The notes: generated from the sequence alone by a model not told the origin. Shown: positions 23,201 to 36,807, counted from the first letter of the stretch. The stretch is DNA of 64,000 nt from Acholoe squamosa (GCA_949317995.1 OX439039.1:18281282-18345281), one strand, 5' to 3'. Translations and numbers: made by a program.

Positions 23201-24784
23201 CTTGATTCTTATGGAGCATAAGAACCATAAGTAGTATAGTGCGATGGGGTATGGTGACATAGGGCATGAAGCAGAAGCGAGTAACTCGCCAGATTTGTAT
23301 CAACACCATGATAGAAACAAAGAAAGAGAGATGCATTATGTCTAAGAGTGCATTATACCACTATGCTGTCCCCATACTAAAGAGTTAACATCTACTATTA
23401 CTGTCTTTTTATTTATCCTACCTTTTTGCCGCGGCTTTGATCCCATCAGGTGCTGCAACCCAATTATCTCCACTCTGAATAGCGATGTGATTCCCTTTTT
23501 CCCTACTTTGAGTATACATTAATAGTGTAAGTATAATGTATGCCCTGGGGAAATCTTCTCGGCAAGAAGTCATTTACAAAACCTGTGGTGTATACGTATA
23601 CCATGTTAATTTGATTAAAAAGGGGGAAAAAGCTCACTTCTACATGTATAAGGCCTAATAGCGCTGTCTCAAACATGTGCAAATAAGCAATAATAGGTAT
23701 TATAATTTGTCATAACAGGATCTTGGATGATATGTTAGCCACTGGTATTTGGTTTTATTGGCATCAGGCTTCACTCTTTTGATCTTGAACAGTATTTATA
23801 TCCTTCAGGTGTACCCCCCCCCCCAATGGATACAACATAGACAGACACTTAAATAATAGTACACTTGGGGTGACAGAAACACGGGGCTTGTCGCCCATCA
23901 TCCCGTGTAGTCAGTCCATCTAGCATAGACCTCCTGCGTAAGAGCCGACAGATTGTGGCCACTTTTTCATGTTGGAATTAGTCCCATGCCAGATATGGAA
24001 TATTCAGCTTATCTCTCGCCAGTCCCCCATATGGCTCATCAGGCAAGCCGGACCGTCCTGCCTCGTCTAGCAATAAAAACGGATTAGCTTACATGCTCAA
24101 AATGAATGCTATGAGTAAATGAGGACGAAAATGATTTTGGAAAAAAAAAAGGAATCGACACGAAATCACGCAGGCCTGTGTTGTAGCCGGCTTAGGGTGT
24201 ACTGGAGCATGATGGGTCCAGCTTTCTTGCTAATCCTTTGTGTCCAGACTTTATGGCGTGGGATCATACAATATCAAAGTGTTTCCCTTGTAGCACTATG
24301 TAAAATCGAATATTGTTTTATGAATGCTATTTTTGATCAGCTGATAATATCAACCTGATAGTATTCGAGCTCAGATGAGCTTCTATGGTTTTTGAATACC
24401 ATTCCTGTACATTCTTTTTGGATTGCTTTATGTCCAGTGAACCCAAATCACTTTGTTAGACATCTGGGTTTAAGGTTGAGCGCATTTTGGGCTCCTAAAA
24501 TAGTTGTTACCCAAGGCGTACTATGCTGCGCAAGTGAAAATACGTTTCAGCAATGGGCTGTAATACTGAAAAAGACACAAGGATGCATGGAGAGGGTTAG
24601 GGTGATACAGACAGCTCTTGGGGATTAGTCCACGTGCCTGGCCAGACAACGCAACAGCAGCTGGATGGACTGGGGGTAGGGGTAGAGAGGGGGAGGTGTT
24701 AGGGAGGGATAAGACCTAATACTAAGAGTATTACATAGCACGCTTCATCAAGTCATTATAGGGACTTTGTCAGACTTACTAGTA
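20300..24784. other. intergenic DNA
   Basis: No gene, RNA or mobile element supported over 4.5 kb; frames of 60-120 codons have no domain-like features. A C-run lies near 23813-23824. Confidence 0.5.
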
Positions 24785-24789
24785 GCATG

Positions 24790-24888
24790 CCTCCACCAAT
24801 CAGAATGCACGGCGCCAGTTTCCGCATGACAGCATCAGAGACAAACGGAAAGACAGCGGGCGTCCATGTCACTTCCGGCCAGTGTCAC
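24790..24888. promoter_or_regulatory. candidate promoter: CCAAT box and ETS site
   Basis: ACCAATCAG (about 24795-24803) is a consensus inverted-CCAAT/NF-Y site. TCACTTCCGG (about 24869-24878) is a consensus ETS/GABP site. The pair is 70 bp apart in locally CpG-rich DNA. GTGTCACAG followed by GTATGG (GT near 24889) could be a first-exon donor on the plus strand. No downstream coding exon was identified and either direction is possible. Confidence 0.3.
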
Positions 24889-25459
24889 AGGTATGGCCGA
24901 GATTAACGCTTAAAGACCAGTTTGTTCAACAAGGCATGTAGCCCACTATCGTATACTGGCTGAAATGATGCACACCTCTTGTGTTCAAATGGCTAGCATC
25001 CATCATACATGAAGCCATGCAACCCTGGCTAGTCACCCGCCAGTATTGCATTCACATACCATGCAGACAAAATCATGAAGATATCGAAGGCCCATCCAAC
25101 CTGAAAAGGGTTAAGGGGAGGGCGTATAAGGTGCGAGTGTACACGTGAAGAAGGGATGAAGGGGTCGGTGAGAGGGGTGGGGTGGTTACAATGGATTACT
25201 CTGGGATTATCAGGATCATCAATACTAGAAGAATACAACTTAAACCATGAATACGTGTCACATGCCTGTTACTCGAACAACTGACATGGGTCAACCCCCC
25301 CCCCCCCCAAAATGGCTGTGATCTATCCCATTGGGAATCATAGCAATGAATTGTATTGTCATGGATGACACTTGCCACCTGACATGCTACTCCTGTAACC
25401 GCACAATGGTCAATATGTTTGAATACCATTGGGAGAGGGTAAGGATTACTAGCTGGACT
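24889..25459. other. intergenic DNA
   Basis: Nothing supportable; a C-run of about 16 lies near 25296-25311. Confidence 0.5.
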
Positions 25460-25461
25460 TA

Positions 25462-26343
25462 CACTGTTAAAAATTTCCGTAGATTTTACAGAGAATCATT
25501 GTTAAATTTTACGGGTTTTCACCGTTATTTTTATTACAATGAAACACCCTTAGATTAGGTGATGTTACAGTGAATCTGTGTAAAACACTACGGAAAAGTA
25601 CCGCTATTTTATTTACGGTGAATCTTTGTCCTTTCGGAAGTTTCATATCTTCCCACTAGGTGGCCTCGGGGCTCACTTTGAGACTTTCTTCAATGCCCTA
25701 CACCCTAAACAGCTCAAATTGTCACAAAATTCAAAGCATATCCACTTTGGTTTATGTACCATGTTATCAAAATGCAAGTCTACATTGTAGTTTCATAGAT
25801 TTCAGATATTCAAAAAATAATCCAACTTTGTGTGGCAAAGGGGAGTAGCAGGAATGTCATAAACACCCATTATGTGGTAATAGAAAAAAAAACATAGGCA
25901 TATCACTGCAGTTTTTAATTCAACACAATTCTGAAGTAATCTATGTACTTAGATTATTCCTCCAAAGTTATGAAGGGCATGATGTGCCTCTCAAGGTCTA
26001 ATTTATAATTATAATGATTAGAATGTCCCTACACTAGGATGTCCAGATGAACTGTACATGCAACCAAACCATGTATAAAGATAACCTAGTCCATCGTGAA
26101 TTTACATTTCTAAAATGTCAAGCCAGAGGCTTAATATTGCTATGAAAAGTTAATGGTGCATGGCATTGAAACCAAAACAATGTGCAATTAATTACCTTTA
26201 ATCATTATTTAAAAATAACGGTGAAATTCCGTAAAAATTACGGTGACATTGAAAAAACGGTGACCGTTAAAAAAACGGTGAAAGATTGGCAGCCATTGTT
26301 GCCAATGATTCTTCGTTTTTTCTACGGAAAATTTTTAACAGTG
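25462..26343. mobile_element. 882-bp TA-flanked MITE (Tc1/mariner-like ends)
   Basis: The left end CACTGTTAAAAATTTCCGT at 25462 matches the right end (CACTGTTAAAAATTTTCCG on the minus strand, ending at 26343) with one extra base. TA dinucleotides flank both ends (25460-25461, 26344-26345), as expected for the Tc1/mariner superfamily. Both subterminal regions are rich in ACGGTGAA / TTCACCGT words. No transposase is encoded. Confidence 0.88.
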
Positions 26344-26345
26344 TA

Positions 26346-27740
26346 CTATTCCTCCATACATGGAGATAAATATTAAGATTTCTTTCTGGGTCTGCTCCTC
26401 ATCGACCCGAGAAGGTGTACAAAGTGGTACCATTTCAAATCTAGCAGAACAGGTATTGTAATAACGGAATTCAATTAATGTACGACATTCTTGACTATCC
26501 TCACTCTACCTTTACCCCCCCCCCCTCCACCAACCCCATCACCCCAACTGTTACCTGTTCATTGCACCATTGTCGCTGGTAGTTGACTACAGATGTTATC
26601 TGGTGTAGTTACGTCATATGGATACTATGATTACAGTTATCGACTACCTGAGACATACACCTGTGTACGATATTAACCCTTGACCACGTGCACTCACTAC
26701 CTACCCCTCAAATCGCATGGCTCCTATTTACCATATAGGAAAGAAGGGTATCCTTTTAACCCTTGAGGGCTGTATATATAAGTGACCCTGCAGAAATGTG
26801 TTACATGTAGATACATTTGCGTACCTATGCTGATGCTAAAGAGATTCACCCTAATACTAACAGGTGTCATGCCTCACCTAATCACTACCTTCCAGCAGCT
26901 TAAAAGTGAACCCCCTGACTTTATAAATCACACCTCCATGGCGATGATAATTGCAATATATCTATCCTTGCAACATGTTCAGTCAATGACCACGTGTCAA
27001 TCTATAGATTAAAAAGATGTCATTTTGGACTAGTAAGTGGCACCTCGTTCAAAGTTACTGCTTGAATTAGCACTGAAAAAGTGCCTTTTTATAGTGCTAG
27101 ACATGTGACAGGTATTGACCAATCACAGGCCAGTTGTGAACAGGCCGGATCTTTTGACAGTAGAATGGTTGCTATGGAGCCATGGCAACGGGTCTACTTG
27201 ACCTCTGACCTCAGTGGGATTAATTAGAGGAACTGGGTGGTTTCACCTCTTGCGATTTTCAGACTGCATGAAGTAAAATCAATTTTGAACAGTAGAGCAG
27301 GCCTAAAAATTCAGAAATAATCTGGGTAGTACCTCACCCTGTGGGGGTGTGGAAATGAATTTTTCGGAGTCGGGGTTTTGGGTCTCGGGTTCCAGAAAAA
27401 TTCCATAGTGACCATAAAAATTATCTTGGGCCTAAATATAGGCCTAAAATATTTTATTGTCATTATATTCGTTAGAGTGGGGCCTAACATTAGTTTTTCA
27501 GCCTCGGTGGTGTCAAAACTTTAGGGTGTGTCTAACGCTCCAGTGATGGAATGACCATGATTGTCTATTTATTTATTAGGGGTCGGGGACCTCTAAAGTG
27601 TACTGTGATATTTTTAGAAATATTTGAAAATATCTTAAAAATAATAATTCAATACCTGTCGGGACTGGCTGGAACTGCACCACATGGGAGATCAGTTTTA
27701 TCTACGTAGCAATTTTTCAGCACAGCCTGTCAGGTTCCTG
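26346..27740. other. intergenic DNA
   Basis: Nothing supportable; a C-run lies near 26515-26525. Confidence 0.5.
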
Positions 27741-27746
27741 TGTCAT

Positions 27747-28895
27747 CTAGTGGACACCAGGATCACTCACATTCAACCCAGCTGGTGAGTTTATGTGTAA
27801 TCGTTGGATCCAATTAAATTCAATCAGGTCTCGCAAGTGTTTGCCTTGGTTGTATTTAGGGTCGGCATGGATAAATTCGACGACATGGATGGTCAAGTCC
27901 TTGTGTTTGTCATCTTTCCCCCGTGTAGAGCAGGAATTCATGTGCTGAGATACCTCGCTTTTGGAGAATTCTTTTCTCTTTATTTTGCTGTAGTGGTCAT
28001 TGAATCTGATTTTGATGGCATTTTCCGTCTGGCCGACATATTGAATGCCGCAGATTCTACAGGTGATGCAGTAAATTTAATTGTTGCTGGAGCAGCATAC
28101 ATTTTATTTAATGGTGCAGGACCGGCCTGTTTTTGTGTAGGTGATTCTACCTGTTTTATCCATTTGTGGACAGTATCTGCATCTTGGCCACGATAGACAC
28201 CTATTTATATTGGGCCTGGGTACCAAAGGGGTCTCCAGGGTTAGTTTGACATTGACTAAAATATCTTTCAGAGTTTTTGGGCATTTGAATGACATTTTCA
28301 GTCCACTGCCATGTAGTTTTCTGGTACTGCAGGATTTGTCTAGCAGGTCCCAGTTCCTTGTTGCTAGGTTCTGAAGTTCATTAAAACCTGGGTTGAAAGT
28401 GGTCACCAAGTAGTTGGCCAAATTTTCATCCTTGGGTTTCTCAGGCTTAGGGGTCAAAAGGGACTTGCATTCCTTTTGACTTTTGACAAAGGCAGGGGTT
28501 ATCCTTGGCGGACAAATTGTTTGCCCCGTTGAATACAATGTTCTAGAAATTTGTCATTGTCTGAACATATTCGGCGTATCCTAAGGAATTGCCCATAGGG
28601 TATGCCGTGTACACTGTGTCTGGTGTGGGCAGATCTGAAGTGTAGGTAGGCAAAACTGTCTGTGGGTTTTGTGTACAGGTCAGTGCTAAGTTTGCCATCA
28701 CTCTCTAAGTAAACAGATGTGTCCAGAAAATCCACTCTTGTAGTTGAAGTGAATTTTATGGACTCATGGGACCTGTTAAGGTAGAGTGTGAATTCATCTA
28801 GTTCTGGCCATGTGGCCATATGAAAAAGATGTCGTCTATAAATCTCACCCACAAGAGTGGTTGTAATTCATAGGTGTATACCTTGCTTTCCTTAG
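27747..28895 (-). pseudogene. Penelope-like retroelement: RT C-terminus plus GIY-YIG endonuclease, 5'-truncated and broken
   Basis: Read on the minus strand. First comes VRFIDDIFFIW (about 28840-28808), the RT motif C with its two catalytic aspartates. A frameshift follows near 28806, then the family-typical YTKPTD, HSVHGIPYGQ and LRIRRICS segments (28499-28800). A second frame (28538-28104) holds the linker (NYLVTTFNPGF ... RCRYCPQM). After an in-frame stop the GIY-YIG nuclease starts as CRICGIQYVGQTENAIKIRF (about 28045-27985) and runs to 27747 (LRDLIEFNWIQRLHINSPAG). Domain order RT-GIY-YIG is diagnostic of Penelope-like elements, which target-prime cDNA synthesis. N-terminal RT motifs are absent: the copy ends near 28.9 kb. 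Not functional. Plus-strand frames here are shadows. Confidence 0.9.
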
Positions 28896-31800
28896 AAAAG
28901 ATGTCATTTTATTTTCATGTGTTTTGGTGTTGGTTGTACAAGGGGACAAAGCGCAGTTAACTTGTTACTCAAGGACTGCATGATCTAACCAACTCCTGGC
29001 CCAAAGTATAGTTACCGGGGTTCATCACATGACAATACTGTTAGGGGGAGTGGCAGGTATCTGTATTAGATCCGTGTCAGAAGCATCCCCTGAGGTGTAA
29101 GCTGTACGTTACCTCACCCCATGACATCCAATAATTAGTTGGATATTAGCTTTACAATCACGAGGACGTAAGTAAGTGGGGTAGATTATTATAGGTTATG
29201 TAGATAATAGTCAGGTGTCATTGAAAATGAACAGTTTGCATGGGAATTCTGCATTTGTACCACATATTTTAAGAGCATTCCCATGGGTATGTCAGACCTG
29301 TGAGCTCAACGCATAACAAGCTTGGCATTCAAACTAATGACTATAGATTTTATGACCACGTTGCAAAGTGTTATTGCATGAAAATACAAGCTGTTCACAT
29401 TAGCTTTTTGTATACATTTATCTCCTTTCTAAAAGACCAAAACCCTACCTCGGACCACCCCACTGTGTGATACACGATTTATACAGCACATTATTTGTTT
29501 GTGAAAGAAAACAGGTAGGCCTACTTTCATAGGGAAGTACAAATGACAAACCCCTCACAGGAGGGATAGGGTAGCCATAATGTCCAGGTGCGTCCCGATC
29601 ATCTGACGGTAAAGCTGCTCCAGGTATAATACCATGTGACCCTGCAGGGGGTCCGTCACGTGACCATACAGACCCCCTATGGTGAGAAGCTCAGGGGGAC
29701 AGGCTTTGTCCTGGAGACTTATTACTAGTTATTATGGGATAGACCATATTAAAGAGTATTATGGGATGGGATAGTCATAGGGTGTATACCTGGTAACTAT
29801 GGTGATATGTTTCTACTCCAGTTTATTACTGGTCATTAGTGGGATGGAGTGCCTGATTAGTTCATACTCAGGTCATATAAGCTCCTTCCTACAGAAAGGG
29901 GAGTAGTTGCATATAGGTCTATTGGTGCATTTCACCATGAGATTGAAGGATGCAATTTACAAATGTCATAAAATTGTGCATTAATTTCAGTCCATTATTG
30001 GTAATTAGTTTATTTATTGAGCATCCCCTGCAGTTCTTACCCATTCCATCTTATGTTTTCTATATGGACTGTGTACTATACCGTCTATCATTTATAAGAA
30101 TAAACCATATACGAAATAATAAGAGTGAACCAGTTTCAATATTGAACAGTCTTTTGTCAAGGGTGCTATTAATGTATGAATGTTGTTACTGGTAACAGAC
30201 CCTCTGCCTACACAAGATATGTTTGGGAGTGTTCTTAATACGCTGGAAATTGTCAGTTATAAAGCATCTGCAGACCTGCAATAGCATTTATTTCGAAATC
30301 TATAGCAATTAGAGTTTTAGCCATGTAATGTAGAATGAGAGAGGGGTTCATGAGGTAACTGACAACACAGAGACATTTTGAAAATCTATTCATCCCTTAT
30401 TTCCTCTCACTAACAACCCACATCCGATCCAATACTGAAACCTACCCCATATTCTCCATCACATCAGTCAGTATCTGTTTCTACATTAGCATACAAACTC
30501 TCCTCTACCCAATGAACCATCTTTAAACCTTTAGGTAAAGTTTGTTTTCATATGCTATAGCTATATGTGTCACCTGTGCAGAATTTCTGCGTCCATGCAT
30601 CAGGAATTAACCCTAAATAATTCTCAGGCCAGCACATTTCACAGTTTAGTAACTCGCCAAAACAAGCCACTCCCGTCCCGTATCGGTACTTCATTGCAAG
30701 AAAATGGGGCAGGAGGTTGAACCAATCTTAAAGGGCCTAAGTGCACCTTGGTTTTTTTACCCTTGGCCCTAAGACGTTTAATAGCCCTATTTACTGTTGT
30801 GGTTAAGGCTGTCCCCACTGTATCAATGTAGAGTGGTGTGGTTTTCATTTTAACCTGTCTACATCTAGTTTGTACAATGAAGGATCAATTCAGATGGAAA
30901 TCTGATTCTCAAAACTAATATCATTTGAAGAAAGGCAATGGGGCTACCTTTGTGTCTCTTACAATGCCCTCTGAAGCTGCTTCAATCATTTGAAATCATT
31001 GTTGCTTTCTGCCTATAAACACTATGAAACCCTAAAACATGTATTAAATATCAATTACAATTCAATGGTAGTGTGCATCTATCATAAGAGTACGTTCAGC
31101 ACCCGTGCTAGCACTTAAATAAATATATTTGAAGTTTGTAATGGTGTATCAAATTTTGACATCAGTTATGACCAGCAGGCATTCGGAAACGAACGAATAA
31201 AACAGATTATCGTACTTTTTTCAGAAAGTCTTAATTTGTCATTAGTGTTAATTTGTAGGTTCTAACCTAGTTATTTTAATATAGTGTCTTTGTAGCCATC
31301 TCAAGCATCAGATAAATGTAATGCTCATTCAATAACTACATTTAACCATGTTTGGCAATCAAAAGGGGCATGGAAATCACTTAGATATGCGAAGGTATTG
31401 TTATCATCAATATCTAGAGGTAGATTATTTACCATCTCCATGAAGAGAATATCGCATTCACTCGAACTCATTTCACAGACTTAAGGATGCCCGATTTTTT
31501 TCTTATCCAAAATGACACTAATGATCTGGTTACAATACAAGAACGTGTGTATTGGGATTGCAATTTCTGAAAGCATGGTGGCAGTGCAAATCCAACAGCA
31601 TTTTTGTTCTACCCAATCTTAGCTATAGATTATCATAGAGCTAATATGTGTCTGCTCTACATAGGTACAGACTAGAGCTGTAACTAGACCGTCCTGCACG
31701 ATGGTGTTGGGTGGTGTGCTGCTTTCCAAGAAGTACACAAATGCTTTCATCTCAACAACCAATTGTCTGCTGTGAGGTCCTGGAGGCAATGATAATTCTA

Positions 31801-33598
31801 GTCCAGGCCCAGGCAGGAACTAGGGCAGGGTCTTGAAGGTGCGTCAACTATCTTGTATCTGTTTTCCCTTCTCTGTTACATATCAAAGCAGCTTAGGTAT
31901 GTATTCTGACCAGAATTACAATGATGCATGCAGTATGCTGACCCTTTGGTACTTTGTTAGTCCATTAGGTCAGCATCAGACAGGCACTTGCCAGTTACAG
32001 CAAGATCTGCATTCTAGAATCGCAAGGGCAACATGGTGCATTATAGGGCCCAATGCTGTCCAAAAAAGAGTTTACATTTTCAATGCCCACTGGCCAGCAG
32101 TAGTACCATTTTAAATGGAGACATCTACACTAATAATAGCGAGAGCCCTGACGATGAGATGATAAACCATTATGCTGTCACATGTGCAAGGGCAATTCCC
32201 ACAAATTTGCACCAGTCTTGCCTAGACCCTGTACACTTGCACTAATACTTGTTAGCTACATGACCTAGCCGCAGACTGGGGCAGTAGTTCTCCTGTTACA
32301 GCCGCAGGCACTGGAACAATTTGCCTGGTTGTGAATTAGAAGCTGATTGTCTCCACAATGGGGCTGGATGATTTACTCTGTGTGCCGTGTGCTGAGGTAA
32401 TATTGCCGCCACTGAGAATCACTCACGGCCCCCTAACCCTTTACAGAGGGTATTTTCTTTTCTCATCCTGGTGCATGAGCGCAATCTTAAAGAAGATGCC
32501 AACAGTATAACTGGCAGGAATTGGTACACCTACAGGATTAATACACTCTGGGATGGTGGTAATGAGGCACAAGCAATGCAATGCATTCTGCAATATTGCA
32601 TTACTGCATGTTCCAGGACGACAAAATGAATGTGAACATTTCAGGCATTTTCTGGATGGTCCTCAAGGAGTTATTCCTTCAACATTCAACATGCAAAAAT
32701 TGTGATGCATGTCCACACCTTATTACTCCTCATAACGCCCATACTAAGTCCATTTGGATGATATGGCACCATTTTCAGAACCAATATATGTAAATGTGCA
32801 GTGGTATTTTTGAGTGCTGCTCCATCTGTGTGCATTAATTTAGTGCTCTCTGAGTGTAAAGTTGAGTGTTTCTGAGTGACTGGAGATAGATGTAGCATTA
32901 ACTCCATTAGTCACACTGTGAGAATGACTAATATTGTAGTTGTGAATGCCCATGGACATGGCATTGATCAACTATAGACATTTTACATGGACAGCATGCA
33001 ATACCGCAGTCAGCATAACTCATTCTGAAAGTGCTTCTATTCCAACTTTTAAAGAGTCTTTATTTGGTTTTGAGTGGAATGAGTTGTGCCAGGTATATAT
33101 ATGTAGGCCTATTTATTCCTCCCTGTAGTCATCAACCATATTTATTTCACCCTCAAGGCTTCCCCAGGAGGCCTGGAGTGTTGACAAAAGAGCCATAATT
33201 AGCTATGGCTTTCTAAATTATTGTTTACCCAAGAATAAACAGTTTCAAATCGCCTCGATCCTAAACACTCCCTTGTCACACCACAGCATGGCAATGCCTC
33301 ATTTTACTATGGAAATAAGGGAGACTTTTGGTGGCCAAAGCCAGGTGTCAGTTTGAATAGACTATCCAAGGTAGTCAACCACAAGGGATGGGATGGCTGA
33401 TATAGCAATAACCTTAGGTACACAGCCAGGGGGACAGTAGCTGTATAGTGTGAGACTGGGGTCAGGAGGGTCAGCTGATAATGATGAAACACAAACACCA
33501 GGGAGACACCTTATACAACTATACGCTATACCTCCCCACCACAGGGCCTTACATGACTGCAGGGGATGGGGAATGAACACAAGGCGCAGGGGATATAT
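28896..33598. other. intergenic DNA
   Basis: Nothing supportable over 4.7 kb. Frames of 60-90 codons are scattered on both strands without domain features. Confidence 0.5.
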
Positions 33599-33820
33599 CC
33601 CAGCAAATTGTCGTCATCTGTCGTCATGATTGGTCATCAATGGTGACTCCTTTTTGAGTGATAACTCATTCTGTCATCTTTTGCCACTGTGTGTTAGACT
33701 CACGTGGCATAGCAATTGCTATTCCTGGTGATCTTGTGCTATAACGACATCGTGTTCCATCTAGCGACATGTGTGAGCCACTTCACACAGGTTGACGAGG
33801 ACTCACGACAATTTGCTGGG
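33599..33820. mobile_element. 222-bp MITE with 16-bp perfect inverted ends
   Basis: CCCAGCAAATTGTCGT at 33599-33614 is the exact reverse complement of 33805-33820. The interior has repeated CGTCAT words and no coding capacity. CCCAGCAAA-type ends are common in invertebrate MITEs. The target-site duplication is unresolved. Confidence 0.8.
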
Positions 33821-35167
33821 ATGCGTCATTCTACAGATGAACAGAGACGTTAAATTTACATGCACACCTTTTTGAGTTGGCGTGGGGGTTTCCCTATTTC
33901 CTTATTTTGTTGAGTTATATTTTGAAAATATCAAAGTGGGCTCTTTTATTTCTACACTGCGCAGTTCAATTGAATTTGAAATAAACTCTGTGAAAATGGT
34001 TTCTGTTTGCATCAGGCAGTTTAATATTGAAGTATGTGGCTTCCCGAGGACTTCGACTTGAAAGAAAGAGATCTTAAATTTAAAAGAAACTTGGTAGAAG
34101 AGTGGGAGGAGGTGGTTTACCACAACACTGTCACCGTGATCTTCTCACCTAGTTCTCGCGGACTATGTTTTCTTCCGCAAGGTGAAATGATGACATTATA
34201 GTTTCAGCTAACGCCCTTCATTTCATGATTAACCTTTGGAGTGTTTTCATAGATACCCACCCATAGAGGTTGTATGATGGAGTGGACGCAAAAATACCAA
34301 CGAAAGCAACACATTTTAGGACTAAAGATATCATTATAGCTACTCTCTGTATCTCGCAGGACGAGGGAAAAATATCCATTCATGAACATAAAACTAATTA
34401 ATACTGGTCTGATCTCTGAGTCAGATAGTGCCAGTTAATAGGCAATATTATTATGTTGGCCTAACACTTGGCCTCTTGTGTTTTATGTTCGTAGGTGAAC
34501 AACCAAAGGTCAACTTCATCAACTTCGTTAACCACCAAAAAAGCACCTGTGGTCTGTGCACCCATGAAACTGACAGATCCCCCCCCCCCCTCACTGCTCC
34601 ACCTCACTCTCTATCACTGCTCTTCATGACCTGGTATGGAGTTAATGTCAGGATTACTTTCTATTCTCGAGGTGCTAGTACTTTTGGAAAGTCCAGCATG
34701 GAACCATAGGGTTTGATCACTTCTATTTCATTGCTGCACTAACATTGGGATACCACATAACTTGTTAGTACTGCATCCACGCCATCAACCCTCTATGAGT
34801 GCATGCAGTGTTGTTCATGACGAGTTAGAAGCTCAAGTAGGCTACAGCATATTTAGCAGGATGTTATCTGAACAAGTTAACAGATTCTTGCACACCTGTA
34901 GTTTAATACGGTGTGTGAAATATTGTATTCATTTGCAAGGTTGTCCACGAATAAGGTCGTTATACCGGTAAATGGTTGGTAAGGCTGAGGGTAGGCTAAG
35001 ATTATGAACATTGTTAATGTTCCTGACGTGATGCTCGGAAGGTATTGGATAGGGGAATACGAGGAATCAGTGTCATTAGAATTATAATAATTGTTCTAAC
35101 ATGCAAAATTGAACATATCTCAAAACGACCCCGTATCAGTAGGCTATTTAGTCCGTTTCCAGCAACA
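33821..35167. other. intergenic DNA upstream of tRNA-Leu
   Basis: Nothing supportable. A C-run lies near 34580-34589. Confidence 0.5.
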
Positions 35168-35247
35168 GGTAGCGTGGCCGAGTGGTCTAAGGCGCTGGTT
35201 TTAGGCACCAGTCTTTCGAGGCGTGGGTTCGAATCCCACCGCTGCCA
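35168..35247 (+). tRNA. tRNA-Leu(UAG)
   Basis: The acceptor stem GGTAGCG pairs with CGCTGCC (one G-U pair), with discriminator A at 35247. The anticodon stem CTGGT/ACCAG encloses the loop TTTAGGC, so the anticodon is TAG (35202-35204), reading CUA leucine codons. A long variable arm fits a class II (Leu) tRNA. The A box (TGGCCGAGTGG) and B box (GGTTCGAATCC) match Pol III consensus exactly. There is no intron and no encoded CCA, as expected for a eukaryotic nuclear gene. Every stem is intact, so this looks functional. Confidence 0.97.
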
Positions 35248-35386
35248 GATGGTTTTTACTCACCTACGCAGTGGGAGCGATGCGAGATGTATAGGGCATT
35301 AGCACATTAGGCTATGGAGGCTGTGATCATTTGTCGCTAACTGTGACACAAAACACAATAGGGAACCCTACCCAGCCTTCCTCAGG

Positions 35387-35652
35387 CCAAGAAAAATATA
35401 AGCTGTGTTTCCAGTAACAAAGTGCTAGGGGTGGTAGGTCGGATTTTTTTTTTTACATTTATATAGGAAATGTTAGGGCACATATCAATGGGTGTATCAA
35501 ATTCTTTTATTTCATTTAAAATAATGATGAGGAAATGGCAACTATGAGAGAGGGGAAGAACACGAAAAGGATACCGGTACAAGTAATGAAAATTTCTTTA
35601 AAAGATGCTAGGGTCGGTCGGGCTACTGGAAACACACTTTTTTTTTATTTGG
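35387..35652. mobile_element. 266-bp MITE (family M1) with 7-bp target duplication
   Basis: Flanking CCTCAGG at 35380-35386 and 35653-35659 is a clean 7-bp target-site duplication. The element starts CCAAGAAAAATATAAG and ends in ATTTGG; the inverted ends share CCAA...A-rich...GTGTTTCCAGTA, then GGTAGGTCGG / GGTCGGTCGGG. A larger element with the same ends lies at 52343-53147. No coding capacity. Confidence 0.85.
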
Positions 35653-35659
35653 CCTCAGG

Positions 35660-36807
35660 CTAAACGAAGGAAAAACTACCCTATAGGAAACCTGACCCAC
35701 CTTGGATTAGTCAGGACAGTTTTAGTTGTCCTTTACTGTGGTGTTCTCAAGCTGAAAAAGATAGCGAGGTGTAACACCATGCTTTCAACACATTATTTAT
35801 GTACATGCAGTAAATAGCTGATGTGCTCTTCTTCCCACTATTAAAAGGGGATTTTATATTGATGTTCTTGTGTCCTTTGTTGAAGTGTAAGGTGTACATT
35901 TGGTGTGTCATATAGTATTAGCTAGGGATTAGCTACAGTTGAGTATGTGGAAATTCATTGTAGAGAAACTAGGTTTTCAATTTTCCACAGCCCTATCTAT
36001 TGTTTTCACTGAAACCTGAATCTCCATCGGTGCCTCATTGCTGCAATAGAGTATACATAAAAAACATCTATAAAGATTTATATTTGACTACTGATTGGGC
36101 TCTATGGATGGCCATCTCTCCTATTGCGGTCTGCCTTAACTTGACTTTTCTAAGTTCTATGTGTGGAAAGGGGTAAAAGGAGCTGTTTAAAGATAGCATG
36201 TGCACAACTCAAGACTGTAGTATACAGGTGTAAGGTATACATAGGTGCTATATATAGTAAGGCAAACATTAGTTTTGGTCATGTAGAGAAGCTTCAGGCA
36301 TCTTCGGGTACAGTAAGAGACACAGAACAATGTACCAGTGTTTTAGGTACTAGAGGCTGAATGGATGAGTGTTTGTTGTCTTGGGAGTATATATTATAGT
36401 ATATAGCCAATTATTGCTAGGAAATCCGCTTCCTTAAAGAAAAAAGAGAGAAGACAGAAGAAGAAAGACAGAAAAGGAGTGAGAGAGAGGCGGAGAAAAG
36501 ACATACCTCGGTAACATTTGAATCTTTGTGTTAAAATGCTCTTTGAACTTTAACTGTTTAACTAGTGATGTTTGAAAGGATAGAGGCTGCGAGGTATGTT
36601 TACAAAACATGTATTGTAACAACATGTTGTATTACCATCATCTGATCAGTCTCCATGAACTCTTCTCTTTGGTATTTTAAACTATTATACCCATGCGATA
36701 TTAGCTACTCTTGGCACAGTATAATGGTACTAGGCGTATACCTGGTAGCAAGTACACAGTTATTCAAGAAGATGGTTTTGTTTTTTCTGATAAATAACAC
36801 TACTCCA
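35660..36807. other. intergenic DNA
   Basis: Nothing supportable; a purine-rich stretch lies near 36438-36500. Confidence 0.5.

Noticed and set aside
27804-28374. Plus-strand frames of 77 and 130 codons
   Set aside because: Antisense shadows of the Penelope-like coding region.
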